A stretch of DNA of 54,096 nucleotides from Elusimicrobiota bacterium (GCA_016194705.1 JACQAZ010000003.1:1-54096); one strand, 5' to 3'; shown: positions 26,005 to 35,429, numbered from the stretch's first letter. Notes: a model not told the origin generated them from the sequence alone. Program-made: numbers and translations.

Positions 26005-26196
26005 ATGGGCGATTTCAGCATCGGCGAGTTGGTGGTCATCCTGGTGGTCGGCCTCATCCTGTTCGGGCCCAACAAGATTCCCGAGTTCGCTCGGCAATGC
26101 GGCCGGGCCGTCAACATGTTCAAGCAGGGGCTGCGAGAGGGGCTCGACGAGGAGCCGGCAAAGAAGGCCGAGACGGCCCCCGTCAAGCCGTCTTAA
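26005..26196 (+). CDS. tatA: Sec-independent translocase subunit TatA/E
   Basis: 63 residues from ATG 26005 (an in-frame GTG at 25996 is less likely). MGDFSIGELVVILVVGLILF is the membrane helix, followed by the FGPNKIPEFAR hinge and an amphipathic helix RAVNMFKQGLREGL. It forms the protein-conducting element of the twin-arginine pathway. A TAAAAT near 25965 could be its -10. tatC is two genes downstream. Confidence 0.9.
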   Translation: MGDFSIGELVVILVVGLILFGPNKIPEFARQCGRAVNMFKQGLREGLDEEPAKKAETAPVKPS

Positions 26197-26208
26197 GCCC
26201 CGGACCCG

Positions 26209-26601
26209 TTGCCTGCCCGAAAGAAGGTGACCGTTTTCGCCGCTGGATGCTTCAACCGCATCCACCAAGCTCACGTCCGCATGCTCCAGACGGCCCGGGC
26301 CTTGGGAGACGAGCTCGTCGTCGTCGTCTCGAACGACGCCCACAACAAGAAGCCCAACGCGGTCCCCGCCGCGACGCGAGTGCGCTGGATGAAAGAGCTG
26401 GACCTGGCCGACCGCATCGTGGTCGGCCATCCCGACAGCTTCGCCGGCTCTCTTCGCGAGGTCAAGCCCGACATCCTCGTCCTGGGCTACGATCAAAGAC
26501 TCCCGGACGCGGAGACCGAGAAGGCGGTCCGGGAACTCGGCATCGAGCTCGTCGTTCTGCCGTGGTTCCCCGGGAACCAAGAGACCTGCGCCCTGCATTA
26601 A
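26209..26601 (+). CDS. Cytidylyltransferase-like nucleotidyltransferase
   Basis: 130 residues from TTG at 26209, 12 nt after tatA. VTVFAAGCFNRIHQAHVRML carries the nucleotide-binding motif in the form HQAH rather than the usual HxGH. LGDELVVVVSNDAHNKKPNA, ATRVRWMKEL and PDILVLGYDQRLPD fit a RibL/RfaE2-like single-domain enzyme (FAD synthase or sugar-nucleotide family). The substrate cannot be told. It sits between tatA and tatC, probably in one transcript. Confidence 0.7.
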   Translation: MPARKKVTVFAAGCFNRIHQAHVRMLQTARALGDELVVVVSNDAHNKKPNAVPAATRVRWMKELDLADRIVVGHPDSFAGSLREVKPDILVLGYDQRLPDAETEKAVRELGIELVVLPWFPGNQETCALH

Positions 26602-26607
26602 ACAGCG

Positions 26608-27336
26608 ATGAGCACCGTCGAAACGGCCATGACCCCGGAACTCGTCGATGATCCGCCGATGCCGTTCACGGATCACTTGGTTGAACTGCGCCGTCGCCTC
26701 ATACAGTCGCTGCTGATCTGGGGCGCCGGTTCCGCGCTCGCCTTCGAATACTCCGACCGGTTCCTCGATCGGCTCGCGCGGCCGGTGGGACAATTGGTTT
26801 TCATCGCGCCGGCTGAAGCATTCCACACAAGGATCAAACTCGCTCTCTATGGAGGTTTGCTGCTGACCTTGCCGCTTCTGCTCCACCAGGTCTGGCTGTT
26901 CACCGCGCGAGCGCTCGACCGGCGGTGGCGGCGGCGCCTTCTGACGATGGTGCCGCTCGCCTACGGGCTCTTCATGGGCGGCGTGGCGGTCTGCCTCTAC
27001 GCGGTGGTCCCCGCCGCGATGAAGTTCTTCCTCTCATACGGCTCGGCGGGAGTCCGGCCGCTGATCACGCTGAGCGCCTATCTCGGCTTCGTCGAGACTC
27101 TGTCGCTGGCCTTCGGCGCGGTTTTCCAGTTTCCTTTGGTCCTTTACATCCTCAACTGGATGGGGATCTTGGAAAAGGGCCAGCTGACGCCTTACCGGCG
27201 GCTGATCTATTTCGCCTGCTTCGTCTTCCCCGCGCTCTTCACGCCCGACGTCGTGGGGCAGGTCTGCCTGGCGGTCTCCACGATCGTCCTCTTCGAACTG
27301 TCGCTGCTCGCGATGGGGACCGCGGAGCGTCCCTAA
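26608..27336 (+). CDS. tatC: Sec-independent translocase subunit TatC
   Basis: 242 residues with six helices. Opens with FTDHLVELRRRLIQSLLIWG (usual HLxELRxRL), then APAEAFHTRIKLALYGG (P-x-E-x-F with K), LLLHQVWLFTARAL, FPLVLYILNWMGI and PYRRLIYFACFVFPALFTPD. It is the Tat signal-peptide receptor. The stop overlaps a convergent gene by 4 nt. Confidence 0.92.
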   Translation: MSTVETAMTPELVDDPPMPFTDHLVELRRRLIQSLLIWGAGSALAFEYSDRFLDRLARPVGQLVFIAPAEAFHTRIKLALYGGLLLTLPLLLHQVWLFTARALDRRWRRRLLTMVPLAYGLFMGGVAVCLYAVVPAAMKFFLSYGSAGVRPLITLSAYLGFVETLSLAFGAVFQFPLVLYILNWMGILEKGQLTPYRRLIYFACFVFPALFTPDVVGQVCLAVSTIVLFELSLLAMGTAERP

Positions 27337-27866
27337 TTCGGCTGGCCGGCGGGAGGGGCAGGCGCTGATTCGGCGGGCTTGCCAGGGGCGCGCTTGATGG
27401 CCGTCTCCTTCTTCTTGGGTTTGGGCCTGGGCACGAGCTTCATGCGCTCGACCTTCCATTCAGTGCCCGTAAAATCCACGAGGAATTCCGCCGTGATGCG
27501 CTCGCGGGTTTCAGCGTCCTGCAAGGTGACAAGGCCCGCGTAGTGGCCCCCGCCGCCCTCCTCTCGGAGGCTCTTGGGGTCCTTGGCCAGGAGCTTCAGG
27601 CGCTTGATCTGTCCCGTCGCCTTGTCCTTGAGCGGCCAGTAGCCGTTGGGGCTGCGCTGCGAGATGAAGGCGTCGATCACCGTGCCGAAATTCGTGCGCG
27701 CGTCGTCCAAGGACATGGGCCCCGCGGCCGGCTCGGCCGCGGGGTGGTAGGCGTCGTCGCCCTGTTGGCCCGCGACCGGTATCGGGTTCGCCTCGTCCTC
27801 CTGTGCCGCGGCGGAGCCGCCGGCTGCCAGGAACAGCGCGAGGAAGATCCAAGAGAGGGCTTTCAT
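27333..27866 (-). CDS. Secreted protein of unknown function
   Basis: 177 residues from ATG 27866. Signal peptide MKALSWIFLALFLAAGGSAA, then a Pro/Ala-rich segment, then SLDDARTNFGTVIDAFISQR, NGYWPLKDKATGQIKRLKLL and HYAGLVTLQDAETRERITAE. The C-terminus is Lys/Pro-rich. The TVIDAFISQ...GYWPLKDK core suggests a compact periplasmic domain; I do not recognise a family. A Lys-rich tail may contact nucleic acid or envelope polymer, which is speculative. Confidence 0.65.
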   Translation of the reverse strand: MKALSWIFLALFLAAGGSAAAQEDEANPIPVAGQQGDDAYHPAAEPAAGPMSLDDARTNFGTVIDAFISQRSPNGYWPLKDKATGQIKRLKLLAKDPKSLREEGGGGHYAGLVTLQDAETRERITAEFLVDFTGTEWKVERMKLVPRPKPKKKETAIKRAPGKPAESAPAPPAGQPN

Positions 27867-27921
27867 GGCGCCCTGCCATTGAACAATAATTTCGGGCGCT
27901 CCGCCAGACCCGACAAACGTG

Positions 27922-27927
27922 TAGAAT
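27922..27927 (+). promoter_or_regulatory. -10 box for the BT1-type transporter
   Basis: TAGAAT lies 9 nt before the ATG at 27937, again suggesting a very short or absent 5' UTR. Confidence 0.35.
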
Positions 27928-27936
27928 AGACCGCCC

Positions 27937-29163
27937 ATGGGTCTCGACCCGATCTACGTCTTCTTCGCGGTGAATTACTTCGCCCAGGGCATGGGGGGCC
28001 TGGCCTACGAGCCCATCTCGTACCTGCTCAAGGACGGACTGGGCCTCGACTCGGCGGGCAGCGCCAATTTCACCTTCTGGATGACATTGCCTTTCTTGGT
28101 CAAGCCGCTCTACGGCTTGGTCACCGACCTCCTGCCGATCCGGAGCTACCGCCGTCGGCCCCACATCGTCATCGTCGCGGGGCTCGCGGCGGCGTCCTTC
28201 ATCGTCCTGGCCGGCTTGAAGAGCTACACCTACGGGCTTCTCCTGGCGCTGCTGATCCTCGTCAACGTCGGAACCGTCGGCTCCGACGTCGTGTGCGACG
28301 GGGTCATGGTCGAGCAAGGAAAGCAGGCGGGCGCGACCGGAGTCTTCCAGGCGGTTCAGATCGCGACCCTCTACGCGGCTCTGGTCGTCTCGGGTTTGGG
28401 CGGCGGTTGGCTCGTGAGGCACGCGTCGTACGGGAGCATCTTCGGCCTGTCGGCGGTGTTCCCAATGATGATCATGGGTTCCGCGTACTTTGCGCGCGAG
28501 GCGCGGGCCAGTGAGGTCTTGAGTCGAGGCACCCGCGGCTTGCGCGAACTCATCGCAAGCCGGAACTTTTGGGCCCTGAGCGCGGTCATCTTTCTTTGGA
28601 GCTTTTACCCTTTCCTCGGGACGGCTCAGTTCTATCACCAGAGCAGCCATCTCCGACTGAGCCCGGTTTACATCGGCTTTCTGAGCACGCTCAGCGGCGC
28701 GGCGGGAGTCCTGGGCGCGGCCTTCTACGGCCGCGTGATCGGCCGCCGATTTTCGACGGCGGCGATGGTCCGCGCGGCGGTCTGGGTGGGGGCGCCATTG
28801 AGCCTCCTCTACCTTTTTTACCTCGGTCCCGTCTCGGTCGCGGTCGTCACCTTCATTTGGGGAGCTGCGGGAGTCGCGCTGCGCCTGGCGCTCATGGATC
28901 TGGCCGCGCAGTGCTGTCCGGCGGGGGCCGAGGCGACCGCTTTCGCTGTCTACATGTCGGTGTTCAATCTGTCGGCGTCGGCCTCGAACACCTTGGGGGG
29001 AAACCTCTACGAGGCGCTCAAGGCCAGGCTGTCGTTCCTCGCCGATCCCGCCTACGGTTCGATGGCCGCGCTGACCCTGATCGGGACGGCCTGCACGCTG
29101 GCCTGCTGGCCGCTGCTCAAATGCATCCTCCCGGCCCAATCGAAGCCTTCTAGAGAGCTCTAG
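27937..29163 (+). CDS. BT1-family (folate/biopterin-like) MFS transporter
   Basis: 408 residues with about twelve helices. GLAYEPISYLLKDGLGLDSA, PFLVKPLYGLVTDLLPIRSY, RRRPHIVIVAGLA and VGSDVVCDGVMVEQGKQAG match BT1-family transporters, for which folate/pteridine uptake is known in protists and plants. The bacterial substrate is not known. The gene stands alone. Confidence 0.8.
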   Translation: MGLDPIYVFFAVNYFAQGMGGLAYEPISYLLKDGLGLDSAGSANFTFWMTLPFLVKPLYGLVTDLLPIRSYRRRPHIVIVAGLAAASFIVLAGLKSYTYGLLLALLILVNVGTVGSDVVCDGVMVEQGKQAGATGVFQAVQIATLYAALVVSGLGGGWLVRHASYGSIFGLSAVFPMMIMGSAYFAREARASEVLSRGTRGLRELIASRNFWALSAVIFLWSFYPFLGTAQFYHQSSHLRLSPVYIGFLSTLSGAAGVLGAAFYGRVIGRRFSTAAMVRAAVWVGAPLSLLYLFYLGPVSVAVVTFIWGAAGVALRLALMDLAAQCCPAGAEATAFAVYMSVFNLSASASNTLGGNLYEALKARLSFLADPAYGSMAALTLIGTACTLACWPLLKCILPAQSKPSREL

Positions 29164-29280
29164 GGCGAGACCAGGACTTTCCTGGTTCTAGCCCCTCGTG
29201 CCTATTTGCTGACGGCGGATTTTGCCAAGAGCAAGCCATCGGCGGTCTATCTTCAGAACCAAGCCTAGCGCAAAATGAAC

Positions 29281-29343
29281 TTGACGCATCGCTGATTGAG
29301 AGGCAAACTCTACGGTATGGAAGAAGAATCCGGACGAAAGCGG
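29281..29343 (+). promoter_or_regulatory. 63-bp promoter-like module, copy A
   Basis: TTGACG (29281-29286), GGCAAACTCT and GGTNTGGAAG are shared in the same spacing with 31519-31581; about 70% of the 63 bases agree. With TTGACG as -35, CAAACT lies 17 nt on as a weak -10. The radical SAM gene starts 7 nt past the block. Confidence 0.4.
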
Positions 29344-29350
29344 TCGAAAG

Positions 29351-30277
29351 ATGCCTGCAGAGCACTCTGATCTCGCTCCGGCGCTGACCCGGCCGAAGCC
29401 GCGCCAGCTCCAGCTCCAGTGGCAGATGCAATACGCCTGCAACTATCGGTGTCCTTACTGCGTCTACGAAGGTTGGTGGCCGGAGGTCCTTCAGGACGAC
29501 CGCCCCGACATCCCGATGGCAGACTGGATCAAAGCCTGGAGGCGGGTGCACCTGAAGTACGGCTCATCAGACATATTCATCACGGGCGGAGAGCCTTCCT
29601 ATTATCTGGGCTTCGTCGATCTGCTCAAGGCCATGACCGAGATTCACTACGTCTCTTTCGACACGAACCTCTCCTGGTCTTGGCCTGACTTGCGCCGCTT
29701 CGTCGCCGAGGTCGGCAAGCGCCGCATCCGGCTGGATACGAGCTTCCACTCCCATACCGCCGAGCTGGGCGAGTTCATCGCCAAGGCCGTCTTCCTGAAG
29801 GACAACGGCATCAACTACGTTTGCCGCCTCGTGGCCTGGCCGCCCCTGCTGGCGAGGGTCGATTTTTTTCGTGAAGGGTTCGCGAAGGCCGGCGTGACCT
29901 TCGTCGTCTATCCATTCCAAGGGGTTTACGAGGGGCGCGAGTATCCCGCCTCTTACACGGAAAGCGAGCGAAGCCTCATCCTGGGGCGTACGGCCGACCT
30001 CAAGGGGGACGCGAACAACGGCGAGCAGCCGGACTTGGTCAAGCACATCATGAACATCCACCGCGAAAAGCCCTTGGGCAGGATGTGCCGCAGCGGCTTC
30101 ATTTACGCGCGAGTGATGCCCGACGGGACCGTTTACCGCTGCGGGCCCTACCAATTTAGGCGCTGGGATCCGCTGGGAAACGTCTTTGACGAGGGGTTCG
30201 CCCTGCGCGAGGAACCCACCCTATGCCGTTCACAATTCTGCGAGTTCGAGTACCGCTATCTGGTGGATGAGGGCTAG
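29351..30277 (+). CDS. Radical SAM protein with short SPASM-like C-terminus
   Basis: 308 residues. The [4Fe-4S] motif CNYRCPYC has Cys30, Cys34 and Cys37; ITGGEPSYYLGF is the SAM-binding GGE element. A C-terminal region with CRSGFIYARVMPDGTVYRC and LCRSQFCEFEYR may hold a second cluster like SPASM/twitch domains. No peptide precursor is adjacent. It stands alone, while other radical SAM genes lie at 52 kb. Substrate unknown. Confidence 0.8.
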   Translation: MPAEHSDLAPALTRPKPRQLQLQWQMQYACNYRCPYCVYEGWWPEVLQDDRPDIPMADWIKAWRRVHLKYGSSDIFITGGEPSYYLGFVDLLKAMTEIHYVSFDTNLSWSWPDLRRFVAEVGKRRIRLDTSFHSHTAELGEFIAKAVFLKDNGINYVCRLVAWPPLLARVDFFREGFAKAGVTFVVYPFQGVYEGREYPASYTESERSLILGRTADLKGDANNGEQPDLVKHIMNIHREKPLGRMCRSGFIYARVMPDGTVYRCGPYQFRRWDPLGNVFDEGFALREEPTLCRSQFCEFEYRYLVDEG

Positions 30278-30301
30278 AATTTCCGTACGAGGCGGCCTGG
30301 G

Positions 30302-31412
30302 TCAGTAGCGGTCCAGCTCCCTGCGCAGGGCGGCCGCCTCCGCGGCGGCCGGTCCGGAGTCCGGGACCTCCGCCAGGACCTTGCGCGCCTCATCGAAGGC
30401 TTTCTTATGCTCCAGCAGCCGGACCAGCGCGAGCCGGGACACGTCGCCGCCCCCCTTCTCCAGGCTCTTGCGGATCAGCACCGTCGACAGCGCGTATTGA
30501 TGCAGTGACGCGCGCAGACTGGCCAGCCGGATCACGCGCTTGAGCGTCGGCTCCAGGATCAGCGCCCGGGACAACGCGACGACGGCCCGCTCCGCGCACC
30601 CCTGGAAGAAGTACGCCTGCGCCGCGGCCTGCCATCCCGCGGCTCCTTTGGGGGCCCGCTCGGCCTTGGCCTGTTCCCGGCCTATGGCCTCGGCGCCGAA
30701 GCGCGCGCGCCCGGAAGGACCACGACGCGGCGGGGCGCTCGGCCTCATAATACCTTCCGTACCAGCGGCGCGCTTCATCCTCGCGGCCGAGGCCGGCCAG
30801 GACGTTGGCCAGATAGAGAGGGGCATGGACGTTGGCCGTGTCATGGGCGACGACCCACTCGAAGTCATTCGCCGCGCCGGCATCGTCGAACGACAGATAA
30901 CGCGCCATCCCCGCGAGGTAATGGGCTTTCCGGTCCCCGGGAGCGAGGAGCTCGGCTTGCGCAAGCGCGGCGACGGCATCGCTGTAACGCTCGGTCTTGA
31001 GCGCCAAGAAACCCAGGCCGACCAGCGCCTGCGCCCGCAGGGCCGGCTCGGCCCGGGCGTCGGCGGCGGCCTCCCGGTAGGACTTGAGGACCTCCTCGTT
31101 GAGGCCGATCGAGTAGAGGCGCAGCCGGCCGAGCGTCGCCTCCGGCCAGAGGGTCTTGCGCATGAATACGTCGACGCCCGTGCGATCGAGCACGCCGGCG
31201 ACCTCCGACTCGCGTTCGACGATGATGTAGTAGAGCCCCCGCATCAGGTAGGGAAAATCCTGCCCTTCGTTGAGGAACATGCCCGGCTCGATCTCGGCAG
31301 CGAATCCGTAGTAGTCCCGGTTGAGCACATCGCCGAGCTCTTCGTCGCCGTGGGACGTGTAGATCACCGAGAAATCGTCCCGGTCCTGGGTCCGCGCGAG
31401 CAGTTCCTTCAT
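30302..31412 (-). pseudogene. TPR protein broken by a frameshift
   Basis: From ATG 31412 (MKELLARTQDRDDFSVIYTS) the frame runs through SHGDEELGDVLNRDYYGF and several TPR-like repeats (ALVGLGFLALKTERYSDAVA, LANVLAGLGREDEARRWYGR). It then loses sense near 30700-30715, where the plus strand has a GC5 run (30701-30710). The reading resumes in another frame with FGAEAIGREQAKAERAPKGA and further TPR-like helices to the stop at 30302. The whole would be about 370 residues. A slip at the GC run in the cell or in sequencing is the likely cause. Confidence 0.6.
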
Positions 31413-31504
31413 CTCAGGGAGGCGCCCCAATGGGCGAAACGCAGCGCGGCCAAGCCCAGGAGGAGCGCCAGGGCCGTCCGCGGAACGCGGATCGGGTCGT
31501 TCAC
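31409..31504 (-). CDS. Short membrane-segment reading frame before the TPR gene
   Basis: GTG 31504 opens 31 residues: VNDPIRVPRTALALLLGLAA and a few more, with one hydrophobic helix. It ends in TGA that overlaps the ATG of the TPR gene (ATGA). A perfect TATAAT lies 6 nt before the GTG. Either it is a coupled small membrane peptide, or it is the true N-terminal anchor of the TPR protein split by another frameshift. Confidence 0.45.
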   Translation of the reverse strand: MNDPIRVPRTALALLLGLAALRFAHWGASLR

Positions 31505-31510
31505 CCAGCG

Positions 31511-31516
31511 ATTATA
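31511..31516 (-). promoter_or_regulatory. -10 box, leaderless spacing
   Basis: A perfect TATAAT on the minus strand, 6 nt before GTG 31504. It abuts the plus-strand module at 31519, so two divergent promoters lie back to back. Confidence 0.5.
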
Positions 31517-31518
31517 CC

Positions 31519-31581
31519 TTGACGCGCCGCGATTTGGGGGGCAAACTCTGGGGTGTGGAAGGGAATGCGGGCGAAAAGCGG
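31519..31581 (+). promoter_or_regulatory. 63-bp promoter-like module, copy B
   Basis: Starts with TTGACG and shares GGCAAACTCT and GGTNTGGAAG at the same spacing with 29281-29343. It precedes the gene starting at 31612. It may be a promoter with a shared regulator site. Confidence 0.4.
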
Positions 31582-31611
31582 GCTGGAATTTCTCGCGGGA
31601 TCGGCGCTTCC

Positions 31612-32268
31612 ATGACGATGGCGCAGAGGACCTGCGTGCTGGCGGCCGGACTACTCCTGTCGGCGCTGCTCGCCGCGCCTGGCGGCGCGGCAGAGGCCTC
31701 GCTCAACGAGGGCCCCACGGCTGAGCTCCCGAGCGCCGCGGCCTGTCGGGCGGACCTCGACCTCTATCGCGCCGCGCCGAGCGTCGCGCTGCTCGATCGG
31801 CTTCTGCCCTGCCTCGATGTGCCAGAGCCCAAGCTGCGGGCCTTGATTCTCGACAAGATCGTCTGCCGCGAGATCTGGTCGGACCCGACTTTCAAGACAG
31901 AGGCCTACCCCCGCCTCCGAAAGGTTTCGGCGCGCTTCGCCCGGGACCCCGACTGGGAGGTCTCGAAGTTCGCGTTCGACATTGACTGGTGGCTCGACAA
32001 CTGGTCCCGCGAGGTCGACCCCGACGTGCTGGCCGAGCGCAGGCGCAGGGAGGAAATCCACCAGAGGCGCATGGAACGCTCGGAGCTCAGCATCAAGATC
32101 AGGCTAGTGGAGCTCGGCATCATCGTCTTCGTCTACCTGATCTCCTTGGTCCGCCTGACCGCGCAGAGCCGGCTGCGGAGGATCGAAGAGAGGCTCAAGC
32201 GCGCGGCCGTTTCTCCGAGGCCGCCGGACGCCCCGCCCTCGCCGCCGCCGGGCACGAAGGTCCTCTAG
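31612..32268 (+). CDS. Secreted/membrane protein of unknown function
   Basis: 218 residues from ATG 31612 (another ATG at 31618). Signal peptide MTMAQRTCVLAAGLLLSALL, then a helical domain with ACRADLDLYRAAPSVALLDR and LRALILDKIVCREIWSDPTF, and a Trp-rich segment IDWWLDNWSREVDPD. A charged coil (ERRRREEIHQRRMERSEL) precedes one C-terminal helix (VELGIIVFVYLISLVRL) and a Pro-rich tail. No family is recognised. Confidence 0.6.
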   Translation: MTMAQRTCVLAAGLLLSALLAAPGGAAEASLNEGPTAELPSAAACRADLDLYRAAPSVALLDRLLPCLDVPEPKLRALILDKIVCREIWSDPTFKTEAYPRLRKVSARFARDPDWEVSKFAFDIDWWLDNWSREVDPDVLAERRRREEIHQRRMERSELSIKIRLVELGIIVFVYLISLVRLTAQSRLRRIEERLKRAAVSPRPPDAPPSPPPGTKVL

Positions 32269-32277
32269 GCCCGCGGT

Positions 32278-33648
32278 TTAGGGGACGACCCTGCGGGCGC
32301 CGAGATACCGGGGCAGGTAGTATTTCTGGTCGAGGTTGGTGATGATGACGCCCCGCGAGGAGGAGGCCTCGATGAACTTGCGGTTCCGGGCGTCGACGAT
32401 CATGCCGACGTGCGAGACGCCGACGCCCATGGTGTTGAAGAAGACCAGATCGCCTTCGTGCAGGTCGGACTTCGACTCGATCTTGTCGCCGACATGGTAC
32501 TGGTTGCTGCTGTGCCGGGGCAATTTGACCTTGTTTTCGGCGTAGCTCCTCATGGTGAGGCCGGAACAGTCGATGCCGCGGTGGGTCTCGCCTCCCCAGA
32601 CGTACGGAGTCCCGAGATACGAGCGGGCCGCGGTGTTGAGGTCGGGCCAAAGCTCCTTCATCGCCAGGCCCAGCTGCGCCGGAGTGGAATCACTTTCGGG
32701 ATTCTCTCGCGGCGAAGGCTTGCGGGAGGGGGCGCGCCTCTTAGGCCTGCCGGCGGTCGAACCCGGAGCGGGAGCGGCGTCGACGGCGCGCTCGGATTGC
32801 GTCGGCTCCTCGGTCTTGGGAGCCTCCGGGGCCGCTGGGGGAGTCTCCGGCGGGGCCTCCTGCGTCACGGCCTCGGCGGGCTCGGGAACCGCCGGCTCCG
32901 CGGGGGCCTGTTTCGGCTTGGCCTCGTAGAGGGCCTTCGGGAAGGGCTCGCGCGTGAAGATGCCCTCGTAGCTCGGCAGCTTCGGCGCCTCGTGCGTGCG
33001 CTTGAGCTTGCGGAAGTACGCGGTCGCGTTCGCGGTCACCGCGCCGGGGCGATCGTCGGGGTTATGCGAGAGCGTTCCGAAGACGTAAACGGCGAAGTCC
33101 TTGACGTCGAAGCCTTCTTTGGCGGCCTGGACGAGGCCCCACTTGAGCAGGTTGAAGGTCGGATCGTCCCAATCCTTCTCCAGCGCGAGGCGCACGAGGT
33201 CGGCGGCGACGCCGCCTGGCACCTTGTTCTGCGCCATCTCGTTGTAGCCGTTGGACCACGTCGAGATCGTGTCGGCGGAGATCTTCTTGCGGTAGCCGTA
33301 GAGGGCGATGCCCTCGACGACGTCGGCCGGGGCTCCGCGCCCGATCGCCTGATAGGCCGCGAAAGCCACGTCGGCGATGCGCGCAGGCTCCGTGCCGTCG
33401 AAGGTCCCCTCGACGATCATGCGCATGACGACTTGCGCCGCCTCGGGGTGTCCCGGCGGGACGGCCTTGAAGCGGTAGTCGGCGAAGCGCTCCGAGATCG
33501 CCGAGAGCAGCTTGGCGCGCTCCTGCGGGGTGTAGGCGCGGTCGCCGTTGACGGCGGCGGTGACGTATTCGATGAGGTTCTGGCGGGGCTGGGCCCAAAC
33601 GGGAAGCGATGCGGCGACGAGGAGGACGGCGGCCAGCAGCGCCCTCAT
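32278..33648 (-). CDS. NlpC/P60 family cell-wall peptidase
   Basis: 456 residues. Signal peptide [20 protein letters not shown]. An N-terminal helical domain of unknown type to ~230 is followed by an Ala/Pro/Glu-rich linker (~235-320) and the NlpC/P60 domain. The catalytic Cys361 is in [14 protein letters not shown], His413 in [10 protein letters not shown], and the third polar position is Glu427 ([10 protein letters not shown]) rather than the usual His. It should cut peptidoglycan stem peptides. Its ATG overlaps the stop of the upstream protease (ATGA). Confidence 0.88.
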   Translation of the reverse strand: MRALLAAVLLVAASLPVWAQPRQNLIEYVTAAVNGDRAYTPQERAKLLSAISERFADYRFKAVPPGHPEAAQVVMRMIVEGTFDGTEPARIADVAFAAYQAIGRGAPADVVEGIALYGYRKKISADTISTWSNGYNEMAQNKVPGGVAADLVRLALEKDWDDPTFNLLKWGLVQAAKEGFDVKDFAVYVFGTLSHNPDDRPGAVTANATAYFRKLKRTHEAPKLPSYEGIFTREPFPKALYEAKPKQAPAEPAVPEPAEAVTQEAPPETPPAAPEAPKTEEPTQSERAVDAAPAPGSTAGRPKRRAPSRKPSPRENPESDSTPAQLGLAMKELWPDLNTAARSYLGTPYVWGGETHRGIDCSGLTMRSYAENKVKLPRHSSNQYHVGDKIESKSDLHEGDLVFFNTMGVGVSHVGMIVDARNRKFIEASSSRGVIITNLDQKYYLPRYLGARRVVP

Positions 33649-35417
33649 TGCGGCTTGTGCTTGAGGACCTCCTGGTGCATCTCTTCCTCGAGGTCCTCCA
33701 TCTCCTTCATCTCTTCTTCGATGAGCTTTTCCTTATTAAACGGCTTGCTCTCCGTGACCATCTGCCTCTGCTCGGCCTTGACGGCCGGCTTGGGTCCGGG
33801 CTGGACCTCGCCGCCCATCTGCGCGGGCTCGACTTTGGCAGGCGCCGGGGGCGCTGGCACCGGCTTGGGCGCGGCGGCGACCATCGTCTTGGCCGGCGCG
33901 GAGTCCGCCGGCTTGGCGTAGTCCATGCTCATGCCCGCTTTCGCGATCCAGTTCTTGGCCACGTCGGCCTTCACCGAGAAATTGACCGCCGTGATCGCGA
34001 GGCCGTCGGCCGCCTTGCGGGACATCAGCGTGTTGACGCCGATGATGTCTCCGTTGGCGTTGAGCAGCGGACCGCCGGAGTTGCCGCGGTTGATCGAGGC
34101 GTCGGTCTGGAAGACGTTCTTTCCCTTGACCCCGCCCACGTTGGCGACCAAAGTGCTGACGACGCCGGTCGTCAGGGTCCAAAGGCCGCCCTGCTCGGGG
34201 TGGCCGATCGCGGCCACGTGGTCGCCGACGACGACGTCGTCGGGGTCCCCCAAAGCCAGCGGGGCCACCTTCGGGGCGTCGTCGAGTTCGACGAGCGCCA
34301 AGTCGAGCCCGCGGTCGAACGAGACGACCTTGCCGCCGATCGGGTTGGCGAGGTCCTGCTTGGGATCTCCGGTCATTTTGGGGGGCTTCAGATAGACCCG
34401 GATCGTCGGCCACGGCTGGCCCGTCGAGTCGCGGATGACCACGTGCGCGTTGGTCAGCACATGGCCGGCCGAATCGATGACGCTGCCGCTGCCGAGCTCG
34501 CCGGTGCCGCCGGACTCCGCGCAGAGGATCAGCACGACCGAGCGAGCCGCCTTGGCGTAGATCTGGCGCGGCGAGAAATCCGGCGCTGTGTCGGGACCTG
34601 GCATTGCTGATTTGGATGGCATCGCCAGGTCGACCGCGCGAGAAGGAGTCGAGGCGACCTTCGCTTGGCCGCCGGCGACCCCTTTGAGCGGGGCCGTGGC
34701 CAGGGCCGCGTAGACCTGGCCCGCGAGGTAGTGGGCCTGGGCCTCGTCGTCCTTGGCGAGCTTCTTCTCGAGCCACGATTTCTGGAGGCCGGCGAGCGCC
34801 TCGTCGAGCTTGGCGGTGTCGGGATCGAAGACGAGCGTCGAGTCGGACGCCGGGGCTTCCGAGAGAGCCGGAGTGATGCCGCGGCAGTACTCGCCCCAGC
34901 CGCGTATGGCCAGGTTCTTGCCGCTGAAATCCGCGACGGCTGCTCTCTGCAGGTAGCTGCGCAGGCGGTCCGGCAGGCCCTCGGCGTGGCGCTCCCACTG
35001 GCGGACCGACTTGAGCGCCTCGGAGCCCGCCTCGGAGCCCGGGCTTCCTTCCGAGGCCTGAACCCATTGCGAGGCGGCCAGGGCGTCGTAGGCCTTGCGC
35101 AGGCTCGTGTCGTCGTCGGCCGAGGGCGAGGAGGAAAGCAGGCGTTGGCGCAGCAGATGGATTCGGTCGAGCAGGCGCTGGTCGAGGTCCTCGCCCTGGT
35201 CGGTCGGGATGCCGCCGCGCACGGCGGCGACCGCGGCCTCGACCTGCGCCTCGCGGACGGGCTCGGAGTTGAGATAGGCGGAAACGCGGTGCATGAGGCT
35301 TGAAAAGCTCGAGGACCGGGGCTTCGGAGCGGCCTTGGCCTTGGTCGTCCCGGAAAGCGCGGGGACAGCCGCGGCCAGCACTACGAGAAGAATCCGTCTC
35401 GGCAGGCGGAGAGGCAT
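33645..35417 (-). CDS. Trypsin-like (S1C/HtrA-type) serine protease
   Basis: 590 residues. Signal peptide at about 1-29. An N-terminal helical domain of unknown type to ~250, with [17 protein letters not shown]. The catalytic triad is His325 (LTNAHVV), Asp372 (GLDLALVEL) and Ser447 (RGNSGGPLL). After the domain come a Pro/Ala-rich linker and a Glu/Lys-rich C-terminus; no PDZ domain was found, unlike typical DegP. It is probably periplasmic quality control or processing, coupled to the NlpC/P60 gene. A clear promoter is at 35430-35458. Confidence 0.85.
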   Translation of the reverse strand: MPLRLPRRILLVVLAAAVPALSGTTKAKAAPKPRSSSFSSLMHRVSAYLNSEPVREAQVEAAVAAVRGGIPTDQGEDLDQRLLDRIHLLRQRLLSSSPSADDDTSLRKAYDALAASQWVQASEGSPGSEAGSEALKSVRQWERHAEGLPDRLRSYLQRAAVADFSGKNLAIRGWGEYCRGITPALSEAPASDSTLVFDPDTAKLDEALAGLQKSWLEKKLAKDDEAQAHYLAGQVYAALATAPLKGVAGGQAKVASTPSRAVDLAMPSKSAMPGPDTAPDFSPRQIYAKAARSVVLILCAESGGTGELGSGSVIDSAGHVLTNAHVVIRDSTGQPWPTIRVYLKPPKMTGDPKQDLANPIGGKVVSFDRGLDLALVELDDAPKVAPLALGDPDDVVVGDHVAAIGHPEQGGLWTLTTGVVSTLVANVGGVKGKNVFQTDASINRGNSGGPLLNANGDIIGVNTLMSRKAADGLAITAVNFSVKADVAKNWIAKAGMSMDYAKPADSAPAKTMVAAAPKPVPAPPAPAKVEPAQMGGEVQPGPKPAVKAEQRQMVTESKPFNKEKLIEEEMKEMEDLEEEMHQEVLKHKPQ

Positions 35418-35429
35418 AAGGTCGACTAG

